Assembly (NCBI GenBank): GCA_047974165.1
Contig: JBKECB010000015.1
Location: 1-12,438 of the forward strand
Origin: Lactovum sp047974165
GTDB lineage: Bacteria; Bacillota; Bacilli; Lactobacillales; Streptococcaceae
Length of the DNA: 12,438 nt
Direction of reading: 5' to 3'
A program made the position numbers and the translations under genes. Of the stretch, positions 1-5,444 are shown piece by piece. Within the stretch, counting starts at the first letter, position 1. Every line of letters begins with the position of its first letter. Below the pieces are notes generated by a model. It worked only from the letters and a program-made list of their open reading frames with translations. It was not told the DNA's origin and made no database searches.

Positions 1-9
1 TCCTAATTC

Positions 10-75
10 TTATTTGATACCGAAGAAATTGAAAAATGAAGCAACAACACTGTATACAAATTCTAAAATACTCAT
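10..75 (-). CDS. 21-residue hydrophobic amphipathic peptide, downstream tandem copy
   Basis: Unrecognised small gene of 21 codons plus TAA. It starts at ATG 73-75, preceded by a clear AAAGGAG ribosome binding site at about 83-89. The product begins MSIL, has FVYSV at residues 6-10, an FF-N-FF cluster at 14-18 and ends GIK. It has one Glu (5) and one Lys (21). Polar or small residues fall at 2, 5, 9, 12/13, 16 and 19, a helical spacing that puts them on one narrow face with aromatic and branched residues elsewhere. There is no signal peptide or cleavage motif. It shares 16 of 21 residues with the copy at 167-232, and five shared residues use different codons, which supports real coding. Size and form recall formylated phenol-soluble modulins, leaderless bacteriocins or small membrane toxins, but I recognise no family and assign no function. 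Confidence 0.72.
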   Translation of the reverse strand: MSILEFVYSVVASFFNFFGIK

Positions 76-118
76 TAATAGACTCCTTTCTTTAATTTAT
101 AGTTTAAAAGATAGCTAA

Positions 119-284
119 TAAATTTAAAAAATTATTAGATATCCGGCTATTGATACTTAGTGTCTATTATTTAACACCAAAGAATGTAAAGAATTGAGCG
201 ATAACGCTGTATACAAAATTCAAAATACTCATTTTATTCCCCTTTCTATTTACTAATAATAGTATATATTAAATTTAAAAAATT
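119..284. repeat. Duplicated AT-rich promoter spacer marking a tandem gene duplication
   Basis: The 15-base string TAAATTTAAAAAATT occurs at 119-133 and at 270-284, each time just upstream (minus strand) of one small peptide gene. With the similar reading frames at 10-75 and 167-232 this defines a duplicated unit of roughly 150-157 bases that includes promoter region, ribosome binding site and gene. The offsets of the two parts differ by 6 bases, so small indels have occurred since duplication. Confidence 0.6.
167..232 (-). CDS. 21-residue hydrophobic amphipathic peptide, upstream tandem copy
   Basis: Second member of the tandem pair and the first to be transcribed: 21 codons and TAA, ATG at 230-232, ribosome binding site AAAGGGG at about 239-245. 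The product starts MSIL, carries FVYSV at 6-10 and ends FFGVK. Compared with the other copy it differs only at 5 (Asn for Glu), 11 (Ile for Val), 13 (Gln for Ser), 16 (Thr for Asn) and 20 (Val for Ile). Three of these changes are on the predicted polar face and the two hydrophobic ones are conservative. Net charge is about +1 without formyl-Met considerations. It sits 28 bases behind the -10 of a near-consensus promoter, so strong expression is likely. Function unknown: it could be a secreted amphipathic peptide, a leaderless bacteriocin, a type I toxin-like membrane peptide or a signal. Confidence 0.75.
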   Translation of the reverse strand: MSILNFVYSVIAQFFTFFGVK

Positions 285-289
285 GTCAA
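261..289 (-). promoter_or_regulatory. Near-consensus sigma-A promoter of the tandem peptide genes
   Basis: On the minus strand a perfect -35 TTGACA (284-289) is followed after 17 bases by the -10 TATACT (261-266). The expected start is near 254, leaving about 22 bases of leader before the ATG at 232. This is the only promoter in the window with a full -35 consensus. The AT-rich spacer sequence recurs at 119-133 in front of the second peptide gene, but there both hexamers are degraded (about CTAATA and GCTATC). Confidence 0.8.
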
Positions 290-312
290 TATTTTTTAAA
301 AGTATTGAGTAG

Positions 313-352
313 TTTTAAAAATAACTATCTATTATAAACACTGATGGTTATT
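313..352 (-). terminator. Probable rho-independent terminator downstream of pepC
   Basis: Arms at 343-352 and 320-329 pair over 10 bp with one G-T wobble around a 13-base loop. In the minus direction the second arm runs into a short T stretch (320-317). It is AT-rich and so not strong, but it lies about 100 bases beyond the pepC stop and before the peptide promoter, where a boundary is expected. The rest of 353-449 shows nothing recognisable. Confidence 0.45.
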
Positions 353-449
353 GCTTCATAAGGTTTTTGAACAAAAATATAGCTTTTATTTACTTATAAA
401 ATTACTTACTATATTATACAATTTTTACACTTTACTTTTTGTATAATTT

Positions 450-1766
450 TTAAGCAAGAGCCCCCATCGGATCCCATGGTAATAAGCTAATTGGCTCCGT
501 CTCATAAGCTGTGAGTTCTTGTTCATTAAGTAAATCTTTTCTAATAACAATTTGGTAAGTAAACTCATCCATCCAAAGATCAGATGCAGTAAAATAACCT
601 TTTTTCCCAACATCTTCTCCCCATGAATTCTCAACTTTCCATTTTGTTGACTGTCCATTTTCATTTAAATCAACGCCTGTTAGAACCATTGCATGTGTCA
701 TTAATGATTCAGCATAGTCTAAACGTGAGGCTTTATCTTGTGTAAACTTAATATCCAAAGATGACTCAAAATCATAAGCATCCAGAGTAAGTAAACCATC
801 TTTTCTATTTGAAAGCTGACCCACATCACATCCAAACCAAACTGTTTCTCCCGCTTGCATTTGTTTAATAGCCAACTCTTTTAAACGTGACATTTCAACA
901 TTTAAATGTTTTACTTCTTTAGCTCCTACAACATTTCCTAAAAATTCAACAGTATAACTTGTATTATAAGGCTTATCCTCTGTTGGTGCATTAATAACTG
1001 AAACGTATTGATCTAAATCAACTGCAACATACTGATCATAAAATTCTTTAGGACTTCCAGAGAAAGTCTTAAAGTTTTTAGACTCTTTATCTCTAAATGC
1101 AAAGTCAAATGTTTGAGGAGGCAATCCTAAAGTTACTGCAAGATAATTAAAAATTTCTTGTAAAAGTTCTACACGTAAAGCTTCAACATCCTCTGATTTT
1201 TCTATCGCCAAATGAAGTTTTTCAGCTCCTTGACGTAGAAGTTTATTCAAATAAACATTTAACTCTCCCGCAGCTGAGGAGGCTACTGATTCAGGATAGA
1301 TTTCTTTTGGAACGACACCATATTTCTGGAAAATTGCGACCATCATGTCCCATTGTCCTCCATCATTTTGAGGCATGTTTAAAAGAAATTTTAATTTACG
1401 ATCATCCATCTCAGGATTTTGAATTATCTGCTCAAAGAACCAGTTTGATTTTTCATATTTGTCCCAGAAAAAAGTATAAGCTTGAGAAAATTCAAAATCT
1501 TTCAATTTATAATCTGAAATAATTTTATGACGCATCGTATTCATCGCAGCAAACATCCAGCAACGACCTGATTGTTTTTGATTAGTCACTGGATCTTTTG
1601 TAAGATCGATTGAAAATTCTGCAATATTATTAGCATGTGAACTTCGACATTCCAAAGCATTCAATAAACCATTTTTTGTTGCTGCATTTTCAACTGCACG
1701 ATACTTAGGGTTTGATGCAAAGTTGTTATAAAACGTTTGTGTAAAAGTGTGTGATAATTCTGTCAT
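450..1766 (-). CDS. pepC: Aminopeptidase C (bleomycin hydrolase family, C1 cysteine peptidase)
   Basis: Cytoplasmic cysteine aminopeptidase that removes N-terminal residues from peptides, part of the casein/peptide use system of lactic acid bacteria. The 438-residue product is full length for the family. The papain-type catalytic set is visible: oxyanion Gln63, nucleophile Cys69 in QSGRCWMF, His358 in MTHAMVL and Asn380 in VENSWG. The C-terminal tail ends MGALA; in this family the last residues reach into the active site and limit it to aminopeptidase action. No signal peptide. The start has AAAGG at about 1774-1778 upstream. Transcribed alone from its own extended -10 promoter, divergent from the ABC operon. 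Identification is very firm. Confidence 0.97.
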   Translation of the reverse strand: MTELSHTFTQTFYNNFASNPKYRAVENAATKNGLLNALECRSSHANNIAEFSIDLTKDPVTNQKQSGRCWMFAAMNTMRHKIISDYKLKDFEFSQAYTFFWDKYEKSNWFFEQIIQNPEMDDRKLKFLLNMPQNDGGQWDMMVAIFQKYGVVPKEIYPESVASSAAGELNVYLNKLLRQGAEKLHLAIEKSEDVEALRVELLQEIFNYLAVTLGLPPQTFDFAFRDKESKNFKTFSGSPKEFYDQYVAVDLDQYVSVINAPTEDKPYNTSYTVEFLGNVVGAKEVKHLNVEMSRLKELAIKQMQAGETVWFGCDVGQLSNRKDGLLTLDAYDFESSLDIKFTQDKASRLDYAESLMTHAMVLTGVDLNENGQSTKWKVENSWGEDVGKKGYFTASDLWMDEFTYQIVIRKDLLNEQELTAYETEPISLLPWDPMGALA

Positions 1767-1795
1767 TATAATACCTTTCTCATATATATTTTTTA

Positions 1796-1825
1796 ATTAT
1801 ACCATATATTTTCTATACTTTTCAG
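1796..1825 (-). promoter_or_regulatory. pepC promoter (extended -10)
   Basis: On the minus strand an extended -10 TGG-TATAAT (1796-1804) lies 18 bases from a -35 like CTGAAA (1820-1825, four of six consensus bases). The expected start is near 1789, about 22 bases before the ATG. Confidence 0.7.
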
Positions 1826-1850
1826 AAAATTCATTTAATCTTTAAAATTA

Positions 1851-1866
1851 TGATATACTTTATAAT
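1851..1866 (+). promoter_or_regulatory. Promoter of the PLDc_N/ABC transporter operon
   Basis: Two overlapping -10 candidates face the plus strand: an extended one, TGA-TATACT (1851-1859), and a perfect TATAAT (1861-1866). No good -35 is visible for either. It sits back to back with the pepC promoter, so the two share about 90 bases of control region. Confidence 0.55.
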
Positions 1867-1893
1867 AGCATAAAAAATATGGGAAGGAACTTT

Positions 1894-2100
1894 ATGTTTA
1901 TGGATTCAAAATTATTTTTACTTATTATTCCTATTGCCCTCATTCAATTTGGACTCATGTTTTACAGTTTATTTCATTTATTAAAATCTCCAAAAACACA
2001 ATATTTCAATAAAATTATTTGGGGATTTATTATTTGTGTAATTAACTTAATTGGGCCTATTCTTTATCTTATTTTAGAGGGAAAAAATGAAAGCTATTAA
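1894..2100 (+). CDS. Small two-helix membrane protein, PLDc_N (YxlE-like)
   Basis: A protein of 68 residues if started at ATG 1894. An upstream in-frame ATG at 1879 is unlikely because the ribosome binding site GGGAAGGA (1881-1888) lies after it; ATG 1900 is also possible. Two hydrophobic helices are seen at about 7-30 and 41-62. The second carries the typical PLDc_N ending, W-x-I...N-L-I-G-P-I-L-Y-L followed by a polar tail. This domain is named for the N terminus of some phospholipase D proteins but on its own has no catalytic residues. Its last codons overlap the ATPase gene by 14 bases, so the two are translationally coupled. The same trio of PLDc_N protein, ATPase and permease is known from B. 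subtilis yxlEFG in the sigY operon; no sigma or anti-sigma gene is present here. Role probably accessory to the transporter; unproven. Confidence 0.8.
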   Translation: MFMDSKLFLLIIPIALIQFGLMFYSLFHLLKSPKTQYFNKIIWGFIICVINLIGPILYLILEGKNESY

Positions 2101-3022
2101 TGTCACAAATTTAGAGAAGAATTTTCAGCAACAGAAAGTAATTGACCAACTTTCTTTTAGCATTGAAGAAAATATAATTTGTGGTTTTTTAGGAGCTAAT
2201 GGTGCAGGAAAAACGACAACATTTAAACTTTTAAATGCATTAATTCCAGCTGACAAAGGAAAAATTGAAATTTTTGGAAAAGACATCTCTCATCCCGACT
2301 CTAAAGGAATTATTAAATTTCTTCATGATAAGCCTGAAAGTTATGCTTATATGACAGCTAGAGAATACCTTCAATTTATTTGTAAGCTCCATCAATTGGA
2401 TAACATTGAGGAGAGAACTACAAAAACACTTGAACAGGTTGGTCTTGAACCTTTTAGTAAAAAAAGAATTTCTAGCTTTTCACGTGGAATGAAACAACGT
2501 ATCGGGATTGCAGCCAATATTATTTCTGAACCTAAAATTTTACTTTTAGACGAGCCTGTTTCAGCACTGGATCCTATTGGTCGAAAAGCTGTTTTTGATT
2601 TAATTGAAAATCTAAAAGGAAAAATGACAATTTTATTCTCCACACATATCATTAGTGATGTTGAGCGTGTATCTGATCAGATTATTATGATTCATAAAGG
2701 GAAAAAACTCCTTGATGGCTCTTTTTCAGAATTAAAAAAACATTTTTCTAAAAAAAGTATAAAAATTGAATTTATAAATGAAAAAGATCTTTTAACTTTC
2801 AGTCAAACTTTTGATAATTCTCAACTTTTAATAAATCTTGAGCAACTAGAAATCACAATTAGTAATCTCGAACTTAATCTTATTGATTTACAAAAAAAGA
2901 TCTTTAACTGCCTTTTAAAAGAAGACATACAAATCAATTCTCTTAACCATGAGCAGGTAACTTTAGAAGATATTTTCATGACTGAGATATTTGAAAAAGA
3001 AAGTGAGGCTAAAAAGAAATGA
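2087..3022 (+). CDS. ABC transporter ATP-binding protein (BcrA/YxlF type)
   Basis: The 311-residue ATPase subunit of an ABC-2 type exporter, acting at the inner face of the membrane with the permease encoded next. Walker A is GANGAGKTT (36-44), the signature is SFSRGMKQR (130-138, a variant of LSGGQ), Walker B is ILLLDE (151-156) and the switch His is 187 in STHII. The Q-loop position, usually Gln in LQDxPE, reads LHDKPE (79-84), so it is His here. Residues after about 215 form the non-conserved C-terminal extension common in drug and bacteriocin-resistance ATPases. Ribosome binding site AGAGGGA lies just before ATG 2087, inside the upstream gene; the 3' end overlaps the permease by ATGA. The substrate cannot be read from sequence. 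Family certain, function general. Confidence 0.93.
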   Translation: MKAINVTNLEKNFQQQKVIDQLSFSIEENIICGFLGANGAGKTTTFKLLNALIPADKGKIEIFGKDISHPDSKGIIKFLHDKPESYAYMTAREYLQFICKLHQLDNIEERTTKTLEQVGLEPFSKKRISSFSRGMKQRIGIAANIISEPKILLLDEPVSALDPIGRKAVFDLIENLKGKMTILFSTHIISDVERVSDQIIMIHKGKKLLDGSFSELKKHFSKKSIKIEFINEKDLLTFSQTFDNSQLLINLEQLEITISNLELNLIDLQKKIFNCLLKEDIQINSLNHEQVTLEDIFMTEIFEKESEAKKK

Positions 3023-3774
3023 AAAATATTTCTGTACTTTTAAAAAAAGACTTACTGTCTCTTTGGCGTTCTAAAAAAATACTTATCTTAAGCATTGTCT
3101 TTCTTTTATTCGCTTTTTCTAGCCCTGTCCTTGCTTATTATATGCCTGAAATCCTAAAGTTGGTTGCTGACGATTTAGTTATTAACTCAGCTAAAGTTAC
3201 TCTTTTAGATAGCTATCTACAATTTTTTAAAAACTTAGGACAAATTGGCCTATTTATTCTCATCATTCTTTTTATCCCTGAGTTAATAAATGAACGAAAA
3301 AAGGGACAGCTTGCAACATTATTTAATCATAAGGTCACAAAAACTGAGTTCATTTTATCCAAACTAATAAGCCAGATTATCATTTTTACCTTTATCTTTG
3401 GCTTATCTATTGCTACCTTTTCTTTATATAACTTAATTTTATTTGAAAAAGCTTGGTTGTCTCATTCCTTTCTCTCTTTTAGTTTATTTTATCTTTACTT
3501 TATTTTTATTATTTGTCTCTGTAACTTTTTCAGTAGTTTTTCAAGAAATCTAACACTTGCAATGGTCTTAACATTCAGTATCGTTATCTTCATGCCTATT
3601 TTTCATATTTTTGATTTTGGAGTTTATCTCCCCTCATATTTGACTAATCTATCAACTTCTGTTTTAACATCACAGTTTATCCAAAAATCCTATCAAAATA
3701 TCATCAGTACAAGTATTTCATCTATCTTTCTTATCTTTCTGGCAATTCAACTTTGCCGTTATCAAGAAAATTAA
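3019..3774 (+). CDS. ABC-2 type transporter permease (YxlG type)
   Basis: The 251-residue integral membrane subunit. Hydrophobic segments fall at about 21-41, 75-90, 115-136, 150-172, 178-198 and 231-246, the six-helix plan of ABC-2 permeases. A charged N-terminal stretch, KKDLLSLWRSKK, precedes helix 1 as in many of this family. A cytoplasmic segment NERKKGQLATLF (91-102) after helix 2 fits the usual coupling region (family pattern E-x-G-T/Q). It begins within the ATPase stop (ATGA overlap), implying fixed stoichiometry. With the ATPase it should form a dimeric exporter; family context suggests export of, or protection against, a peptide or amphipathic compound, which is inference. Confidence 0.9.
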   Translation: MKNISVLLKKDLLSLWRSKKILILSIVFLLFAFSSPVLAYYMPEILKLVADDLVINSAKVTLLDSYLQFFKNLGQIGLFILIILFIPELINERKKGQLATLFNHKVTKTEFILSKLISQIIIFTFIFGLSIATFSLYNLILFEKAWLSHSFLSFSLFYLYFIFIICLCNFFSSFSRNLTLAMVLTFSIVIFMPIFHIFDFGVYLPSYLTNLSTSVLTSQFIQKSYQNIISTSISSIFLIFLAIQLCRYQEN

Positions 3775-3804
3775 AAGCAGTTTTAACTCAAACTGCTCTT
3801 TTTT
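3774..3804. terminator. Bidirectional rho-independent terminator
   Basis: Arms 3776-3783 and 3790-3797 pair over 8 bp (AGCAGTTT with AAACTGCT) around a 6-base loop. T6 follows on the plus strand (3799-3804) and an A-rich flank supplies T's for the minus strand. It serves both the ABC operon and the convergent mtnN operon, whose stop codon overlaps the T run. Confidence 0.85.
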
Positions 3805-4495
3805 ATATCATAGACTTTAATAACTTTATTAAAAGTAAGGCAGATTTCCTACCTGCTTCTAAAATAAATTCATCAAAATTAATATTTGCCTCATGATTAG
3901 CTGTATCTGAAATCGCTCGGATAATTAGAAAAGGCTTATTTAAAGATTTTGCTGCTTGAGCAACACTTGCTCCTTCCATCTCAACTGCTAGAACTTCAGG
4001 AAAATAAGATCGAATTTCCTCAGCTTTTTCTGGACTTGCAATAAAACTATCTGAACTTGTAATTAAGCCCACTTTTATATTATCTTGTGGAAAGTTCGTT
4101 ACTCGTTTTAACTCTGCAATAAAATAACGGCTTGACTTATAAAAAAGATCTTGACCAGCCATTTGCCCATATTTATAACCAAAAGCAGTCACATCTACAT
4201 CATGATAAGCTAATTTTTCAGCAATAACCAAGTCACCAATCTTTAAACGACTATCTAAAGCACCTGCAGAACCAGTATTAATAATTGCTTCCACATTAAA
4301 AAGTTGACAAAGCAAGGTTACAGAAATTGCTGACATCACCTTACCAATTCCTGACTGAACGAGAACTAAGTCATGACGTCCAATCGAACCAGTATGGAAG
4401 ATGAAGCCATGTCGCGTTTTTTTCGCAGAAAAATCTAAATTTTCAACTAAAACTCGTAATTCTTCTTCCATTGCACAAATAACACCAATTTTCAT
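3803..4495 (-). CDS. mtnN: 5'-methylthioadenosine/S-adenosylhomocysteine nucleosidase
   Basis: Cytoplasmic enzyme (also called Pfs) that cleaves adenine from S-adenosylhomocysteine, 5'-methylthioadenosine and 5'-deoxyadenosine. It relieves product inhibition of methyltransferases and feeds S-ribosylhomocysteine to LuxS. The 230-residue length is normal. Catalytic residues fall at the classical positions: Glu12 in CAMEEE, Met173/Glu174 in VEMEGA and Asp197 in ISDTA. SGIGK (48-52) and NTGSAG (73-78) form the ribose/nucleobase pocket typical of the nucleoside phosphorylase fold. Ribosome binding site AAGGAG precedes ATG 4495. Last gene of the Nudix-macP-mtnN run, 18 bases after macP. Confidence 0.97.
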   Translation of the reverse strand: MKIGVICAMEEELRVLVENLDFSAKKTRHGFIFHTGSIGRHDLVLVQSGIGKVMSAISVTLLCQLFNVEAIINTGSAGALDSRLKIGDLVIAEKLAYHDVDVTAFGYKYGQMAGQDLFYKSSRYFIAELKRVTNFPQDNIKVGLITSSDSFIASPEKAEEIRSYFPEVLAVEMEGASVAQAAKSLNKPFLIIRAISDTANHEANINFDEFILEAGRKSALLLIKLLKSMI

Positions 4496-4513
4496 CTACT
4501 CTCCTTACTCTTT

Positions 4514-4798
4514 TTAACTCCATGGACTAAAAATAATCCAAGCAATCATCGCTATTAAAATAGCCCATAAAATAAATAAGTAACGAAGAAGAAATCTTCC
4601 TCGAACTTTCGTTTTTTGATTTTCAATTCGACGTGATTTATAAACATGTTGCTTTTTCTGTTCACGTTCCATCTTATCATATTTTTCAGCTAATTCAGTG
4701 TCTTCTTTAAGTCCACGTCGAATTTCTTCTTCAACTCGATGACGTCCTTGCCTTGCTTGATTTACAATATCATCTGTCAATAAAGGTTTTTTTGCCAT
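4514..4798 (-). CDS. macP: MacP-like activator of a class A penicillin-binding protein
   Basis: A 94-residue protein with a charged cytoplasmic N-terminal part and one C-terminal transmembrane helix (about 69-90), ending SPWS. The N terminus KPLLTDD and the KSRRIEN motif (54-60) just before the helix match what I recall of pneumococcal MacP (DUF3270 group), which binds and activates PBP2a and is phosphorylated by the kinase StkP. Thr34 in KEDTE could be an equivalent phosphosite, an inference. The gene lies between the Nudix gene and mtnN, as in streptococci, which strengthens the call. It starts only 5 bases after the Nudix stop with a weak ribosome binding site, so translational coupling is likely. 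The PBP partner is not in the window. Confidence 0.82.
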   Translation of the reverse strand: MAKKPLLTDDIVNQARQGRHRVEEEIRRGLKEDTELAEKYDKMEREQKKQHVYKSRRIENQKTKVRGRFLLRYLFILWAILIAMIAWIIFSPWS

Positions 4799-4803
4799 TT
4801 ATC

Positions 4804-5367
4804 TTACTTACTTTCTGCCTTCAATCGCATTAATTCCCACTGCTGAACTGCAATTAGAGTTTTAGCATCCTCAATCTCTCCTGTTTGGATAAGCTTTTGT
4901 ACTTCATCAAAAGAAAATTCATAAAGCTCTAGAAATTCCTCTGCCTCACCTTGCCTTGGATTTTTTAATTTCTCTAAGTCTGAAGCAAAAAATAAATGAT
5001 GAATCTCATTTGCAAATCCTGGTGTAATATAAAAAGTATATAACTTTTCAAGCTTTCCTGCCTTATAACCAGTTTCTTCTTCTAGTTCTCTTGACATCGC
5101 AGTGAGTAGATCTTTATTTTCTCCTAGTTCAAGCTTTCCTGCTGGAATTTCATAAATCATTTTTTCTAATGGCTTACGAAATTGTTTTACAAAAATAATT
5201 TTATCTTCTGGAGTAATTGCTAAAACAGAAACTCCTCCTGGATGAAAAATAAGTTCTCGTGTTGCTCTCCCTAATTGATTTGGGAGTTCAATCTCATCAA
5301 CCACAAGTTCAATAACTTTTCCTTTAAAAATTTCAGTTCGTGTCACTGTTTTTTCTTCAAAATCCAT
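4804..5367 (-). CDS. Nudix hydrolase, ADP-ribose pyrophosphatase type
   Basis: The 187-residue cytoplasmic hydrolase is predicted to split ADP-ribose into AMP and ribose 5-phosphate (NudF-like). The Nudix box is at 77-101: G77 with GKLELGE, then RELEEETGY (93-101). The spacer between the first conserved Glu (83) and Arg93 is nine residues, not the textbook seven; the metal-binding Glu residues of the helix are all present. Upstream IPAG (74-77) and downstream FYITPGFANEI (112-122) are typical of the ADP-ribose subfamily. Ribosome binding site AAAGGAT precedes ATG 5367. Head of the Nudix-macP-mtnN run, following glmU across a hairpin. The exact substrate is inferred from family. Confidence 0.9.
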   Translation of the reverse strand: MDFEEKTVTRTEIFKGKVIELVVDEIELPNQLGRATRELIFHPGGVSVLAITPEDKIIFVKQFRKPLEKMIYEIPAGKLELGENKDLLTAMSRELEEETGYKAGKLEKLYTFYITPGFANEIHHLFFASDLEKLKNPRQGEAEEFLELYEFSFDEVQKLIQTGEIEDAKTLIAVQQWELMRLKAESK

Positions 5368-5403
5368 CTTTTTTATCCTTTGCTTATACTTATTTTTAAT
5401 ATT

Positions 5404-5436
5404 AAAAAATGACAGAAAAGAAGCAACTTCTCTGTC
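5404..5436 (-). terminator. Terminator-like hairpin between glmU and the Nudix gene
   Basis: In the minus direction GACAG-AGAAG (5436-5427) pairs with CTTCT (5423-5419) and CTGTC (5415-5411). There is a 3-base loop and a 3-base bulge on the second arm; the hairpin is followed by A and six T's (5409-5404). It begins 9 bases after the glmU stop and would end or reduce transcription into the Nudix gene 37 bases further on. No strong promoter is visible between it and ATG 5367. Confidence 0.72.
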
Positions 5437-5444
5437 TAAAATCT

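Noticed and set aside
115..138. Inverted repeat CTAATAA...TTATTAG between the two small peptide genes as a terminator
   Set aside because: The stem is only 7 bp, all but one pair A-T, with a T/A-rich loop; it matches the duplicated promoter spacer better than a terminator.
10..232. Assignment of the peptides to SHP pheromones, Fst-type toxins or known PSMs
   Set aside because: They lack the charged N terminus and C-terminal pheromone of SHPs, the Fst proline/charged tail pattern and the lysine-rich face of PSMs; no rgg or antitoxin RNA is visible.
425..664. 79-codon open frame on the minus strand overlapping the pepC 3' end
   Set aside because: It is a different frame of the pepC strand, has no ribosome binding site, and pepC is full length and conserved.
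1307..1522. 71-codon plus-strand frame inside pepC
   Set aside because: Antisense shadow of conserved pepC codons; no promoter or ribosome binding site.
1879..1896. ATG 1879 as start of the PLDc_N gene
   Set aside because: The ribosome binding site GGGAAGGA lies after it and the promoter start is too close; ATG 1894 (or 1900) fits better.
2392..2652. 86-codon minus-strand frame inside the ABC ATPase gene
   Set aside because: Antisense shadow over the signature and Walker B region; no independent support.
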